Positions 46,518-57,130 are shown, counted from the first letter of the stretch. The stretch is 64,000 bases of DNA from Curvibacter sp. PAE-UM (GCF_001432305.1 NZ_KQ483358.1:446790-510789), one strand, 5' to 3'. The notes: generated by a model not told the origin, from the letters alone. Translations and numbers: made by a program.

Positions 46518-47031
46518 GTCATTTCCCCAATTGATGAAACGTGCCCTCTATCTTGCCGCAGTTGCCGTCGTTGCCATCGCCGGCTGGCTGCTGTTGCGCG
46601 CGCCAGGCTTCGGCCCGGCCCCGGAATCCACTTTCGTGCTGCTGGACGGCTCTAAACAGACCACCGCCGATTTTCGCGGCCGTGTCGTCCTGGTGAACTT
46701 CTGGGCGACCAGCTGCACCACCTGTGTGGCCGAGATGCCCAAACTCATGGCGACCTACGACAAGTACCGCGAGCGCGGCTTCGACACCGTAGCAGTGGCC
46801 ATGAGCTATGACCCGCCCAGCTACGTCGTCAATTTCAGCCAGACCCGCAAGCTGCCTTTCAAGGTGGCCATCGACAACACGGGTGCCGTGGCCACGGCCT
46901 GGGGTGAGGTGCGCCTGACCCCGACCACCTACCTGGTCGACAAGCGCGGCCAGATCGTCAAGCGTTACATCGGCGAACCCGATTTCGCCGAGTTGCACCG
47001 CCTGATCGAGGAGCTGCTGGCGCAGGCCTGA
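46516..47031 (+). CDS. TlpA-like thiol-disulfide oxidoreductase
   Basis: A 171-residue membrane-anchored thioredoxin-fold protein. One N-terminal helix (about 8-28), then a TlpA/ResA domain with the redox pair C67-TT-C70 in NFWATSCTTC and the cis-proline in RLTPTTYLVD. Such proteins reduce apocytochrome c or other periplasmic thiols; a cytochrome c' gene follows on the opposite strand. ATG 46516 overlaps the divergent DUF4197 start; ATG 46534 would also retain the helix. Confidence 0.88.
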   Translation: MSFPQLMKRALYLAAVAVVAIAGWLLLRAPGFGPAPESTFVLLDGSKQTTADFRGRVVLVNFWATSCTTCVAEMPKLMATYDKYRERGFDTVAVAMSYDPPSYVVNFSQTRKLPFKVAIDNTGAVATAWGEVRLTPTTYLVDKRGQIVKRYIGEPDFAELHRLIEELLAQA

Positions 47032-47046
47032 ACGATCCCTCTAATG

Positions 47047-47087
47047 GAAATGGAAAGGGGCAGCTCTGGCTGCCCCTTTTCCATTTC
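47047..47087. terminator. Bidirectional terminator between tlpA-like and cytochrome c' genes
   Basis: A 17-bp stem (47047-47063 with 47070-47087, one bulge) around loop CTCTGG, with A-rich left arm and T-rich right arm, so it can end transcription from either side. Confidence 0.85.
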
Positions 47088-47120
47088 ATGGGTCGCCCTC
47101 CATCTGCGAAGGGCCCAGGC

Positions 47121-47573
47121 TCATTTGCCCCGGAAATCGTCGTGGCAGGCCTTGCAGCTGCCCGAAGTTGCCTGGAAAGCCGTCTTGATACTGTCCAGAT
47201 TGCCGGTCTTGGCAGCGGCTGCCAGCTTGCTCATTTCAGATTCCATCTTCTCGGCGGCGGCCTTGAACTTGGCCTGCTCTTTCCAGACCTCCGGCAAAGC
47301 CTTGGTATCGCCCTTGTCGGTACCTTCACCAAACGCTGCCCAGGGCAGCCGCGACATGGTTTCTGCAATCGCGGCATTGTCAGCCGCCACCTTGGCATCG
47401 AAAGGTGCCCGGCCGCTGGCCATGGCGCCAACGCGCGCATAGTGCTGCTGCATCACAAACAGCGCATTCTTGCGATATTTGATGGCATCGTCCGGCTTGG
47501 CGAACTGGGCCGATGCCACACCACTGAAGCCGATGGCCGCGGCTGCGACGACAAGAATACTGACCTTTTTCAT
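47121..47573 (-). CDS. Cytochrome c' (class II cytochrome c)
   Basis: A 150-residue periplasmic four-helix-bundle cytochrome. Signal peptide 1-22 (cleavage after ASA), haem site SCKACHDDF at the C-terminus, as usual for class II. Such proteins bind NO or carry electrons. AAGGAAG precedes ATG 47573. It is divergent from the cytochrome b561 gene, and such pairs recur in proteobacteria, suggesting the two act together. Confidence 0.92.
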   Translation of the reverse strand: MKKVSILVVAAAAIGFSGVASAQFAKPDDAIKYRKNALFVMQQHYARVGAMASGRAPFDAKVAADNAAIAETMSRLPWAAFGEGTDKGDTKALPEVWKEQAKFKAAAEKMESEMSKLAAAAKTGNLDSIKTAFQATSGSCKACHDDFRGK

Positions 47574-47644
47574 GTTCTTCCTTTGCTGGTAAACGGGAAG
47601 GTTCCCGCTCATGGGAGCCGCTGCTCGTATCAAAGTTCGCACGA

Positions 47645-47664
47645 TTTCCCTTATCTCAGGGAAA
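47645..47664. promoter_or_regulatory. Inverted repeat in cytochrome c'/b561 divergent gap
   Basis: TTTCCC and GGGAAA flank an 8-base centre (TTATCTCA). A second dyad, CGGGAA-GG-TTCCCG, lies at 47594-47607. Either could be an operator; no regulator is identified. Confidence 0.3.
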
Positions 47665-47711
47665 ATACCGAGCAGCGCCTTCCCCTTACGCATCCTATCC
47701 TAGGGCCCGCC

Positions 47712-48374
47712 ATGCCGCATCTCGTCAGAATCTGGGATCTCCCCACCCGCCTCTTCCACTGGCTGCTGGCGCTCTGCGTCATCGGACTGGTCACCTCCGC
47801 CCAGCTTGGTTATATGGAATGGCATTTCCGCCTGGGTTATGCCGTGCTGACCTTGTTGGTTTTTCGCCTGCTCTGGGGCCTGTTCGGCGGACGCTGGTCA
47901 CGCTTTGTGGCCTTCATCTACTCACCTTTGAGCCTGTGGCGCTACCTGCGTGGCCGGGGTGATCCATTGCACGCGGTCGGGCATACGCCGACAGGCGCAC
48001 TTTCGGTATTTGCACTGCTGTTTTTTCTACTGGCCCAGGTGGGCACCGGACTTTTCAGCGATGACGAAATCTCCGCCAGCGGGCCGCTGACGCGGCTGGC
48101 GTCCAGTGACCTCGTGAGTTTGGCGAGCTGGTACCACAGCGAGGTCGGCAAGCGCGTACTGATCGTGCTCGTGATACTGCACATCGTGGCCATCCTCTAT
48201 TACCTCTGGCGCAAGCGGCAAAACCTGGTGCGCCCCATGCTCACCGGTGACAAGGAGTTGGCTCAGCCGGCCCCTGCATCACGCGATGACGCGCGCACCC
48301 GCCTGCTGGCAGCCGTGCTGCTGCTGCTGAGCGCCGCCGCCGTGACGCTGCTGTTGTGGCTCGCAGGAGCCTGA
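47712..48374 (+). CDS. Cytochrome b561-type di-haem membrane protein
   Basis: A 220-residue membrane cytochrome of the Ni-Fe hydrogenase b-type/b561 family. It opens VRIWDLPTRLFHWLLALC, with histidine ligands in that first helix, in the GHTPTGALSVFALL helix and in VLILHIVAI. Four core helices plus an extra C-terminal one. It likely exchanges electrons between quinol and the divergently encoded cytochrome c'. Confidence 0.9.
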   Translation: MPHLVRIWDLPTRLFHWLLALCVIGLVTSAQLGYMEWHFRLGYAVLTLLVFRLLWGLFGGRWSRFVAFIYSPLSLWRYLRGRGDPLHAVGHTPTGALSVFALLFFLLAQVGTGLFSDDEISASGPLTRLASSDLVSLASWYHSEVGKRVLIVLVILHIVAILYYLWRKRQNLVRPMLTGDKELAQPAPASRDDARTRLLAAVLLLLSAAAVTLLLWLAGA

Positions 48375-48381
48375 GCCTCTC

Positions 48382-49233
48382 TCAGCGTTTCCTGCTTTGC
48401 TCGTACAGGGGCATCACGACGGCGCTGATGCGCGCGAGGTCCTGCTGACGCGAGTCCGGTGACGGGTGCGTGCTGAGAAACTCGGGTGGGCGCCCACCGC
48501 CCAGCTGGTTCATCTTCTGCCACAGGCTGATGGCCGCACGCGGGTCGTAGCCGGCCCGCGCCGCCAATTCGACACCGATCTGATCCGCCTCGCTCTCGGC
48601 CTCGCGGCTGCGCGGCAGGGTCAGACTCACGTCGGTCACCATATTGCCCAGATCGGCCAGAACCTGGCTGCCCGTCACGATGGCCAGCACCAAGCCTGGC
48701 ACACGGGCGGCCTGCTGCATCGAGACCTGTTCGCGTACATGCTCGCGCAGGGCGTGTGCGATTTCATGGCCCATCACGGCAGCCAATTCGTCGTCGGTGA
48801 TCTTCAGCTTCTCGATCAGGCCGCTGTAGATACCGATCTTGCCGCCGGCCATGCAGAACGCATTCACCTGGTCGCTGTGGAAGACATTTGTTTCCCAACG
48901 CCAGCCCTGCGCATCGGGGCGGAAATGCGCGGTCTGGGCGACCAGCCTCTTGGCAATGCCCTGCACCCGCGCCAGCATGGCCGCATCAACGTTGAGCTCC
49001 TTCTTGCGCTCAGACTCCTGCAGCATCTTGCGATAGGACTGCGCCGATGCGGCATTCACCTCTGCGGAGCTGACCCCCATGTACTGGTTGCGCGTGACAC
49101 CGACCTGCCCCGCCCCGGTGGTCTGTACCGTCTGGCAACCAGCAAGCAGCCCGCCGGCAAGAACCACACCCAGCCACAGGCCTGCGCGCGCCCATGAATT
49201 TTGTCTTTCCCGCACGCTAAACTCGATTCTCAT
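48382..49233 (-). CDS. M48-family metalloprotease lipoprotein
   Basis: A 283-residue outer-membrane or periplasmic zinc protease of the LoiP/BepA-like group. Lipobox LAGC gives lipidated Cys33. The zinc motif is GHEIAHALREH, with the third ligand glutamate in REAESEADQIG, then GYDPRAAISLWQKM and STHPSPDSRQ. ATG 49233 is used; ATG 49245 would add four residues. Probably degrades misfolded envelope proteins. Divergent from the acetyltransferase gene with a 19-bp gap. Confidence 0.92.
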   Translation of the reverse strand: MRIEFSVRERQNSWARAGLWLGVVLAGGLLAGCQTVQTTGAGQVGVTRNQYMGVSSAEVNAASAQSYRKMLQESERKKELNVDAAMLARVQGIAKRLVAQTAHFRPDAQGWRWETNVFHSDQVNAFCMAGGKIGIYSGLIEKLKITDDELAAVMGHEIAHALREHVREQVSMQQAARVPGLVLAIVTGSQVLADLGNMVTDVSLTLPRSREAESEADQIGVELAARAGYDPRAAISLWQKMNQLGGGRPPEFLSTHPSPDSRQQDLARISAVVMPLYEQSRKR

Positions 49234-49252
49234 TTTTTGACGCATCCTTGCC

Positions 49253-49756
49253 GTGAACCAACCTATCGTTGAAATCCTGACGCCACGGTCGCCTGCCGAA
49301 TTTGACACCGTACGCGAGATTTTCCGCGAGTATGCCGCCAGTCTCAACATTGATCTGCGCTTCCAGGGGTTTGAGCAGGAACTCGCCAACCTGCCCGGCG
49401 ACTATGCCACTCCACGCGGTGGCCTGCTGCTGGCCCGCATTGACGGCCAGACCGCCGGCTGCTGTGCCCTTCGCCCCATCGACAGCACTGACTATCCCAA
49501 CGCCTGCGAGATGAAACGCCTGTATGTGCGTCCTGCATTTCGCGGGCTGGGCCTGGGCCGCCGGCTTGCCCAGGCCATCCTGGATACAGCCCATCTCTAC
49601 GCCTACGACCACGTCCTGCTCGACACCCTGAACGAGATGGAGGCCGCACGCGCGCTCTACAAGGACTTGGGCTTTGTGGAAGTGCCCCCTTACTACCATA
49701 ACCCTATCGCCGGCGCCCACTACCTTATGGCCACCCTTTCGGACACCCGCCTGTAG
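49253..49756 (+). CDS. GNAT-family N-acetyltransferase
   Basis: A 167-residue acetyltransferase starting at GTG. The acetyl-CoA loop is VRPAFRGLGLGRRLAQ, a variant of R/Q-x-x-G-x-G/A; the earlier strand GCCALRPI and the late LYKDLGFVEVPPYYHNP are typical. Substrate unknown. Ends just before a bidirectional terminator. Confidence 0.9.
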   Translation: MNQPIVEILTPRSPAEFDTVREIFREYAASLNIDLRFQGFEQELANLPGDYATPRGGLLLARIDGQTAGCCALRPIDSTDYPNACEMKRLYVRPAFRGLGLGRRLAQAILDTAHLYAYDHVLLDTLNEMEAARALYKDLGFVEVPPYYHNPIAGAHYLMATLSDTRL

Positions 49757-49763
49757 TTCGTCC

Positions 49764-49795
49764 AAAAAAAAACCACCGTCGCGACGGTGGCTTTT
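49764..49795. terminator. Bidirectional rho-independent terminator
   Basis: Perfect palindrome CCACCGTCGCGACGGTGG (49773-49790) with an A9 run on the left and CTTTT on the right, between the acetyltransferase and the converging peroxiredoxin. Confidence 0.9.
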
Positions 49796-49813
49796 GTGTA
49801 GCGTCGAAGCGAC

Positions 49814-50320
49814 TCAGGCCTTGGCTTGGCCCAGCAGGGTGCCGGCGTCACTCACTTCGAACTTGCCCGGTGCCTCGATGTTCAGGCTCTTGACCTTGCC
49901 GTCCTTGACCAGCATGGAATAACGGTTGCTGCGCAGGCCCATGCCGCGAGCCGTCAGATCCAGCGTGAGCCCGGTGGCCTTCGCGAAGTCGGCACTGCCG
50001 TCCGCCAGCATGCGCACCTTGTTGCCCGTCTTCTGGTCACGCGCCCAGGCGCCCATGACGAAGGCATCGTTCACGCTCACGCACCAGATCTCGTCGACAC
50101 CGGCCGCCTTGAGCTCGTTGAACTTCTCGACATAACCCGGCACGTGCTTGGCCGAGCAGGTCGGGGTGTAGGCGCCGGGCAGGCCAAAGATGGCGATCGT
50201 CTTGCCCGCCACAGCCTTGCTCACGTCCACCGGGTTGGGGCCGATGCTGCAGCCATTGCCTTCCACTTCGGAATATTCCATCAGCGTGGCGCCAGGCAGG
50301 GTATCACCGACTTTGATCAT
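49814..50320 (-). CDS. Peroxiredoxin (Prx5 family)
   Basis: A 168-residue thiol peroxidase. The peroxidatic cysteine is C55 in PGAYTPTCS. MIKVGDTLP at the start and SVNDAFVMGAWA are typical of Prx5/AhpE2-like enzymes. A further cysteine in SVEIWC-like position (IWCVSVND) may resolve. It reduces peroxides with glutathione or thioredoxin. Monocistronic between two terminators. Confidence 0.94.
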   Translation of the reverse strand: MIKVGDTLPGATLMEYSEVEGNGCSIGPNPVDVSKAVAGKTIAIFGLPGAYTPTCSAKHVPGYVEKFNELKAAGVDEIWCVSVNDAFVMGAWARDQKTGNKVRMLADGSADFAKATGLTLDLTARGMGLRSNRYSMLVKDGKVKSLNIEAPGKFEVSDAGTLLGQAKA

Positions 50321-50354
50321 GTTGTGCTCCTCGAATTAGCAGTTGGGGTGGGCC

Positions 50355-50385
50355 AAAAAAAACGGCTCACGCATTGTGAGCCGTT
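50355..50385 (-). terminator. Terminator of the S10 ribosomal operon
   Basis: On the minus strand AACGGCTCAC pairs with GTGAGCCGTT around a 5-base loop and is followed by a T run (the A8 at 50355-50362). It lies 33 bp after rpsQ, showing that the operon stops there and the spc operon is not directly attached. Confidence 0.9.
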
Positions 50386-50418
50386 TTTGTCTGTCCTGCA
50401 GCGTGTGCTGCAATGAAC

Positions 50419-50688
50419 TTAGACTGCAGCAGCCTTTTCGACCAGACGGGTGGCAACCCAGTTCTTGGTCTTGGAAATCGGCTTGCTCTCGGTGATTTCG
50501 ATTACGTCGCCCAGCTTGTACTCGCCCTTTTCGTCATGGGCGTGGTACTTGCTCGACTTGGCCACGATCTTGCCGTAGAGCTCGTGCATCACACGACGCT
50601 CGACCAGCACGGTCACCGTCTTGGTTCGCTTGTCGCTGACGACCTTGCCAACCAAGGTGCGCTTGAGGGATTTTTTAGCTTCCGTCAT
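50419..50688 (-). CDS. rpsQ: 30S ribosomal protein S17
   Basis: An 89-residue OB-fold protein that binds 16S rRNA early in assembly. [27 protein letters not shown] and [18 protein letters not shown] are diagnostic. Last gene of the operon, 10 bp after rpmC. Confidence 0.97.
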   Translation of the reverse strand: MTEAKKSLKRTLVGKVVSDKRTKTVTVLVERRVMHELYGKIVAKSSKYHAHDEKGEYKLGDVIEITESKPISKTKNWVATRLVEKAAAV

Positions 50689-50698
50689 TTAGTGCTCC

Positions 50699-50893
50699 TT
50701 ATTTGGCGGCTTGCTTTTGAGCAAGGATGGTCTTGGCACGGGCGATGTCACGACGGGTATTGCCCAGCGTGGCCGTGTTGTTCAGCTGTTGCGTGGCTTT
50801 TTGCATGCGCAGACCAAAGTGGGCTTTTTGCAGCTCTTTGACCTCGGCTTGCAGGCCGGCAACGTCTTTTTGGCGCAGTTCAGCAGCTTTCAT
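50699..50893 (-). CDS. rpmC: 50S ribosomal protein L29
   Basis: A 64-residue helical hairpin protein at the peptide exit tunnel. [21 protein letters not shown] and the [11 protein letters not shown] segment match L29. Between rplP and rpsQ as usual. Confidence 0.97.
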   Translation of the reverse strand: MKAAELRQKDVAGLQAEVKELQKAHFGLRMQKATQQLNNTATLGNTRRDIARAKTILAQKQAAK

Positions 50894-50909
50894 TTCTTCA
50901 TTCTCCTGA

Positions 50910-51326
50910 TTACTGGCCGATCATGCGGCTGACGAAGGTGGTGCGCAGCGGCAGCTTGGCGGCCGCCAGCTTGAACGCTTCACGGGCCAGCTCTTCGGGC
51001 ACACCGACGATCTCGAACACGATCTTGCCGGGCTGGATTTCAGCCACGTAGTACTCGGGGTTGCCCTTGCCGTTACCCATACGCACTTCAGCAGGCTTCT
51101 GGGAAATAGGCTTGTCGGGGAACACGCGGATCCAGATGCGGCCGCCACGCTTGACGTGACGGGAGATGGCACGACGTGCCGCCTCGATCTGGCGAGCCGT
51201 CAGACGGCCGCGGTCGGTACATTTCAGGCCGAAGTCGCCAAAGGCCACGGAACTGCCACGGGTGGCAATACCGGTGTTACGGCCTTTTTGCTCCTTGCGG
51301 TATTTTCTACGTGCAGGTTGCAGCAT
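50910..51326 (-). CDS. rplP: 50S ribosomal protein L16
   Basis: A 138-residue protein near the A site. [17 protein letters not shown] and the [26 protein letters not shown] segment, containing the arginine that is hydroxylated in E. coli, are present. Two bp after rpsC. Confidence 0.98.
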   Translation of the reverse strand: MLQPARRKYRKEQKGRNTGIATRGSSVAFGDFGLKCTDRGRLTARQIEAARRAISRHVKRGGRIWIRVFPDKPISQKPAEVRMGNGKGNPEYYVAEIQPGKIVFEIVGVPEELAREAFKLAAAKLPLRTTFVSRMIGQ

Positions 51327-51328
51327 GT

Positions 51329-52222
51329 TTATTCTCCTTTGGCACCGTCAGCTGCTGCAGCTGGCGCGGCGACTTTGCGTACGCGCTTAACGGCGGTTTT
51401 CGGGGCATCGGCACCAGGGGTGGCCTCTGCGGGTTTGTCGCTGCCATCGGCAGGCGCGGCGGCAGAGCCGACCGGGCGGCGGGCACCGCGGGGAGCCGCG
51501 GGACGATCACCGGCAGGACGGCCATCACGACGCGGGCCACGCGGGCGACGCTCTTCTTCGCTACGCGGCTCAACGGCTGCGGGCAGATCGTTGCGACCCA
51601 GGGTATCACCCTTGTAGACCCAGACCTTGACGCCGATGACGCCGTAGGTGGTCTTGGCTTCCGAGGTGCCGTAGTCGATGTCGGCGCGCAGGGTGTGCAG
51701 CGGCACACGGCCTTCGCGGTACCACTCGGTACGGGCGATTTCGATACCGTTCAGGCGGCCAGCCGACATGATCTTGATGCCCAGGGCACCCAGACGCATG
51801 GCGTTTTGCATAGCGCGCTTCATGGCGCGGCGGAACATGATCCGCTTTTCGAGCTGCTGGGTGATGCTGTCGGCGATCAGCTTGGCATCGATTTCGGGCT
51901 TGCGCACTTCTTCGATGTTGACGGCCACCGGCACGCCCAGCTGTTTGCCGAGGTCGCGCTTGAGGTTTTCGATGTCCTCGCCCTTCTTGCCGATCACGAC
52001 GCCCGGACGAGCCGAGAAAATCGTGATGCGGGCGTTCTTGGCGGGGCGCTCGATCAGCACGCGCGAAACGGAGGCGTTCTTCAGCTTGGCCTTCAGGTAC
52101 TCGCGCACCTTGATGTCTTCGGCCAGCATGCCGGCGAAGTCACGGTTGCTCGCGTACCAGCGCGAAGCCCAGTTACGGCTGATGGCGAGGCGGAAGCCGG
52201 TCGGGTTGATTTTTTGTCCCAT
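51329..52222 (-). CDS. rpsC: 30S ribosomal protein S3
   Basis: A 297-residue S3, with KH domain [16 protein letters not shown] and the C-terminal domain [17 protein letters not shown]. It is about 65 residues longer than E. coli S3 (233): the tail after [15 protein letters not shown] is rich in Ala, Pro, Arg and Lys and of low complexity. Such tails are common in Burkholderiales and are probably disordered. Confidence 0.97.
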   Translation of the reverse strand: MGQKINPTGFRLAISRNWASRWYASNRDFAGMLAEDIKVREYLKAKLKNASVSRVLIERPAKNARITIFSARPGVVIGKKGEDIENLKRDLGKQLGVPVAVNIEEVRKPEIDAKLIADSITQQLEKRIMFRRAMKRAMQNAMRLGALGIKIMSAGRLNGIEIARTEWYREGRVPLHTLRADIDYGTSEAKTTYGVIGVKVWVYKGDTLGRNDLPAAVEPRSEEERRPRGPRRDGRPAGDRPAAPRGARRPVGSAAAPADGSDKPAEATPGADAPKTAVKRVRKVAAPAAAADGAKGE

Positions 52223-52237
52223 ATCCTTCTGACCTCT

Positions 52238-52567
52238 TTAGTTGCCGACCGTCACGTACACATGGCACGTGGGCTTGCTGATACGGTTGCCACGGCCCTT
52301 GGCACGGGCAGTAAAACGCTTGAGCGTGGTGCCTTGTTCGACGTAGATGGTCTTGACCTTCAGTTCGTCGATATCGGCGCCGTCGTTGTGCTCGGCGTTG
52401 GCAATGGCGGACTCCAGAACCTTCTTGATGATCACAGCAGCTTTTTTCTGCGTGAACTGCAGGATGTTCAGGGCTTGGTCGACCTTCTTGCCACGGATCA
52501 GATCCGCGACCAGACGGCCCTTGTCCACCGACAGGCGGACACCACGAAGGGTTGCACGTGTTTCCAT
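52238..52567 (-). CDS. rplV: 50S ribosomal protein L22
   Basis: A 109-residue protein whose long beta hairpin lines the exit tunnel. ATG 52567 ([13 protein letters not shown]) is preferred to a TTG two codons earlier and has AAGGGA 8 bases upstream. [16 protein letters not shown] and the C-terminal [16 protein letters not shown] hairpin are typical. Confidence 0.96.
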   Translation of the reverse strand: METRATLRGVRLSVDKGRLVADLIRGKKVDQALNILQFTQKKAAVIIKKVLESAIANAEHNDGADIDELKVKTIYVEQGTTLKRFTARAKGRGNRISKPTCHVYVTVGN

Positions 52568-52578
52568 GTTCAATTCCC

Positions 52579-52857
52579 TTATTTCTTCTGGACTTTTTTG
52601 TCCGCAGGGTGGCCCTTGAAGGTGCGGGTCAGTGCGAACTCACCCAGCTTGTGGCCCACCATTTGGTCAGTGATGTAGACAGGTACGTGCTGCTTGCCGT
52701 TGTGCACGGCGATCGTCAGACCGATGAACTCGGGCAGGATCATGGAGCGACGCGACCAGGTCTTGATCGGCTTCTTGTCCTTGGTGGCAACGGCCTTGTC
52801 GACCTTGGCCACCAGGTGATGATCCACGAAGGGACCTTTTTTCAGAGAGCGTGTCAT
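52579..52857 (-). CDS. rpsS: 30S ribosomal protein S19
   Basis: A 92-residue protein of the 30S head. [16 protein letters not shown] and [23 protein letters not shown] are near invariant. Twelve bp after rplB. Confidence 0.98.
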   Translation of the reverse strand: MTRSLKKGPFVDHHLVAKVDKAVATKDKKPIKTWSRRSMILPEFIGLTIAVHNGKQHVPVYITDQMVGHKLGEFALTRTFKGHPADKKVQKK

Positions 52858-52869
52858 TGTGCGTTCCCC

Positions 52870-53694
52870 TTACTTCTTGCGACGCGACACGATCATGACC
52901 TGCGTGCGCTTGTTGTTACGGGTACGGTAACCCTTGGTCAGATTGCCCCACGGATCGACCGGATGACGGCCTTCGCCAGTCTTGCCTTCACCACCACCAT
53001 GCGGGTGGTCGACCGGATTCATGACCACACCTCGAACGGTCGGGCGAATACCCATCCAGCGCTTCACACCGGCCTTGCCGAGCTGGCGCAGGCTGTGTTC
53101 TTCGTTGGCGACCTGGCCAATGGTGGCGCGGCACTCGATGTGAATCTTGCGCACTTCGCCCGAACGCATACGGACCTGGGCGTAGGTGCCTTCACGGGCC
53201 AACAGCGTGGCGGAAGCACCAGCGGAACGCACCACCTGGGCACCCTTGCCGACTTGCAACTCGATGCAGTGGATGATGGAACCCACCGGGATGTTGCGGA
53301 TCGGCAGGGTGTTGCCCACACGGATCGGCGCTTCAGAGCCGTTCAGGATGGTGGCGCCCACTTCCAGGCCGCGCGGCGCGATGATGTAGCGACGCTCACC
53401 GTCGGCATAGCACACCAGAGCGATGTGAGCCGAGCGGTTCGGATCGTACTCAATGCGCTCGACCTTGGCGGGGATGCCGTCCTTGTTGCGCTTGAAGTCG
53501 ACCACACGGTAGTGGTGCTTGTGACCGCCGCCCTTGTGACGGGTGGTGATGTGGCCGTTATTGTTGCGGCCGGCCTGCTGGAACTGGGGTTCGAGCAGGG
53601 GCGCGTAGGCCTCACCCTTGTACAGGTGGTCACGCGAGATCTTCACCACGCCACGACGGCCCGGCGAAGTCGGTTTCATTTTGATGACAGCCAT
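52870..53694 (-). CDS. rplB: 50S ribosomal protein L2
   Basis: A 274-residue protein needed for peptidyl transfer and subunit joining. [22 protein letters not shown] and the C-terminal [18 protein letters not shown] motif with its conserved histidine are present. Two bp after rplW. Confidence 0.98.
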   Translation of the reverse strand: MAVIKMKPTSPGRRGVVKISRDHLYKGEAYAPLLEPQFQQAGRNNNGHITTRHKGGGHKHHYRVVDFKRNKDGIPAKVERIEYDPNRSAHIALVCYADGERRYIIAPRGLEVGATILNGSEAPIRVGNTLPIRNIPVGSIIHCIELQVGKGAQVVRSAGASATLLAREGTYAQVRMRSGEVRKIHIECRATIGQVANEEHSLRQLGKAGVKRWMGIRPTVRGVVMNPVDHPHGGGEGKTGEGRHPVDPWGNLTKGYRTRNNKRTQVMIVSRRKK

Positions 53695-53696
53695 GA

Positions 53697-54011
53697 TTAC
53701 GCAGCCTCCCCGGACAGGTTCAGCTCTTGACCCGGCTGCAGCGTCACGTAAGCCTTGCGAACGTTGTCGCGACGACCGACGGACTTGCCATAGCGCTTGG
53801 TCTTGCCTTTGGTATTCACCACAGACACGCCCTTGACCTCAACCTTGAACATCAGTTCAACGGCGGCCTTGATTTCAGGCTTGGTCGCGTCCTGCAGCAC
53901 CTTGAACGTCACTGCATTGCTCTTCTCGGCAACCATGGTGGCCTTTTCGGACACGATGGGAGCGACGAGCACCTGCATCAGACGACCTTCTTCAAACTTG
54001 GCGGTGCTCAT
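53697..54011 (-). CDS. rplW: 50S ribosomal protein L23
   Basis: A 104-residue protein at the tunnel exit, docking site for trigger factor and [22 protein letters not shown] and [25 protein letters not shown] are diagnostic. Overlaps rplD by 4 bp. Confidence 0.97.
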   Translation of the reverse strand: MSTAKFEEGRLMQVLVAPIVSEKATMVAEKSNAVTFKVLQDATKPEIKAAVELMFKVEVKGVSVVNTKGKTKRYGKSVGRRDNVRKAYVTLQPGQELNLSGEAA

Positions 54012-54628
54012 GCGAACATCTCCTTGAGTTGGTCCATGGCCGCCTTGGTCACCAGCACCTTGCGGTAGTGCACCAGCGACAGCGGATCGGCGTAACGCGG
54101 CTCGACCACCAGCACGTTGGTCAGGTTGCGCGAGGCCAGGTACAGGTTTTCGTCGACCTGGTCGGCGATCACCAGCACGGAGTCCAGCTTCATGGCCTTG
54201 AACTTGTCAGCCAGCTGCTTGGTCTTGGGCGAATCCACCTTGAGGGACTCGACCACGGCCAGGCGGCCTTCGCGGGCCAGCTGCGAGAAGATCGAAGCCA
54301 TACCGGCGCGGTACATCTTCTTGTTGATCTTCTGGGTGAAGTTCTCGTCCGGCATATTCGGGAAGATGCGACCGCCGCCGCGCCACAGCGGGGAGGAGGT
54401 CATACCAGCACGAGCGCGGCCGGTACCCTTCTGCTTGAACGGCTTCTTGGTCGAGTGCTTGACCTGTTCGCGGTCCTTCTGGGCGCGGGTGCCCTGGCGA
54501 GCGTTGGCCTGGAAGGCCACCACGATCTGGTGCACCAGCGCTTCGTTGTATTCACGACCGAAAACGGTGTCCGGGGCTTCCATCTTGGAAGCAGCCTGGC
54601 CCTGGTCGTTCAGGAGTTCGATCTGCAT
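54008..54628 (-). CDS. rplD: 50S ribosomal protein L4
   Basis: A 206-residue protein. The long tunnel loop [31 protein letters not shown] is complete. In E. coli L4 also represses its own operon; the leader here differs because the promoter precedes rplC. Shares one base with rplC stop. Confidence 0.97.
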   Translation of the reverse strand: MQIELLNDQGQAASKMEAPDTVFGREYNEALVHQIVVAFQANARQGTRAQKDREQVKHSTKKPFKQKGTGRARAGMTSSPLWRGGGRIFPNMPDENFTQKINKKMYRAGMASIFSQLAREGRLAVVESLKVDSPKTKQLADKFKAMKLDSVLVIADQVDENLYLASRNLTNVLVVEPRYADPLSLVHYRKVLVTKAAMDQLKEMFA

Positions 54629-55308
54629 CAGTTCGCCCCTTTCGCGTTCTTGGCCTTGGCCTTCACGGCGTGGCGCACAGTCACGAAACCACCGGCGGAA
54701 CCAGGGATCGCGCCCTTGATCAGCAGCAGTTGACGTGCTTCATCGATACGGATGACGTCCAGGTTCTGGATCGTCTTGGTCTGGTCGCCCATGTGGCCCG
54801 TCATGCGCTTGCCCGGGAACACGCGGCCCGGATCCTGCGCCATGGAGATGGAGCCCGGAACGTTGTGCGAACGGCTGTTACCGTGCGACGCGCGCTGCGA
54901 CTTGAAGTTGTGGCGCTTGATCGTGCCGGCAAAGCCCTTGCCGATCGAGGTGCCCTGCACGTCGACCTTCTGGCCCACGGCAAACACATCGGTCACAGCC
55001 ACAGCAGCACCCGCCTGGTACTTGGCGGCAGCATCGGCCTCAACACGGAATTCCTGGATGATTTCACCGGCCTCAACCCCTGCCTTGGCAAGGTGGCCAG
55101 CTTCCGGCTTGGTCACGCGCGAAGCTTTGCGCGAGCCAAAGGTCACCTGGAGGGCGACATAGCCGTCGTTGTCCTGGGTTTTGATCTGGGTCACTCGGTT
55201 GTTGGACACATCCACCACCGTGACGGGCACTGCATCGCCGTCATCAGTGAACAGACGCATCATGCCCACCTTGCGCCCCAGCAACCCCAATCGATTGCTC
55301 AGACTCAT
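54628..55308 (-). CDS. rplC: 50S ribosomal protein L3
   Basis: A 226-residue protein near the peptidyl transferase centre. [18 protein letters not shown] and the W-loop region [20 protein letters not shown], including the glutamine methylated in E. coli (here in [14 protein letters not shown]), are present. First gene after a 190-bp gap carrying a promoter, with GGAG 6 bases before the ATG. Confidence 0.98.
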   Translation of the reverse strand: MSLSNRLGLLGRKVGMMRLFTDDGDAVPVTVVDVSNNRVTQIKTQDNDGYVALQVTFGSRKASRVTKPEAGHLAKAGVEAGEIIQEFRVEADAAAKYQAGAAVAVTDVFAVGQKVDVQGTSIGKGFAGTIKRHNFKSQRASHGNSRSHNVPGSISMAQDPGRVFPGKRMTGHMGDQTKTIQNLDVIRIDEARQLLLIKGAIPGSAGGFVTVRHAVKAKAKNAKGAN

Positions 55309-55409
55309 TTTTTCTCCTTTGCTTTCACCGCCACGACTTCAATTGGTCATGGACGTTGGAATGTGAAAGAGGGTTAATAAAACTCGGTCGAAATTCGACA
55401 GAGCCTGAC

Positions 55410-55445
55410 AGTATAGCCTGATCTGCCACTTCTGGCAAATCAGGC
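55410..55445 (-). promoter_or_regulatory. rplC promoter overlapped by an inverted repeat
   Basis: On the minus strand -35 TTGCCA (55433-55438), 17-bp spacing and -10 TATACT (55410-55415) form a good sigma70-type promoter about 100 bp before rplC. A dyad with 13-bp arms and one mismatch (55416-55428 and 55433-55445) covers the -35 and the whole spacer. Confidence 0.7.
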
Positions 55446-55499
55446 CATTTCCGTCGGTTTTGGGGCTCCCGCCTTTCGGCCTGGAACTCCGAACTTGCC

Positions 55500-55814
55500 T
55501 TACTGCAGCTTGATCTCGACGTCCACACCAGCCGGCAGGTCGAGCTTCATCAGGGCGTCGACCGTCTTGTCGGTCGGGTCCACGATGTCCATCAGGCGCT
55601 GGTGGGTGCGGATTTCGAACTGGTCACGGCTGGTCTTGTTGACGTGCGGCGAACGCAGGATGTCGAAACGCTTCATGCGCGTCGGCAGGGGCACAGGGCC
55701 CTTGACGATGGCGCCGGTGCGCTTGGCAGTGTCCACGATCTCGGCAGCCGACTGGTCGATCAGCTTGTAGTCGAACGCCTTGAGGCGGATGCGGATTTTC
55801 TGTTTGGTAGCCAT
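55500..55814 (-). CDS. rpsJ: 30S ribosomal protein S10 / NusE
   Basis: A 104-residue protein that also acts as NusE in antitermination. [22 protein letters not shown] and [22 protein letters not shown] are invariant features. AAGGAAT precedes the ATG. It lies 23 bp after tuf, and 191 bp separate it from rplC, so it belongs with the str operon transcript. Confidence 0.98.
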   Translation of the reverse strand: MATKQKIRIRLKAFDYKLIDQSAAEIVDTAKRTGAIVKGPVPLPTRMKRFDILRSPHVNKTSRDQFEIRTHQRLMDIVDPTDKTVDALMKLDLPAGVDVEIKLQ

Positions 55815-55837
55815 GGTAATTCCTTGTTGCTAGCGAA

Positions 55838-57028
<1,191 letters not shown>

Positions 57029-57130
57029 TTTTCAAATCTCCAAAGAGCATTCCCGTGTATTGGTTTTACGTCTGCATCCGATTGCTGGTTCGCCCCGCAC
57101 GGGAACAGGGCGGCACCGGATCGCAGACAA

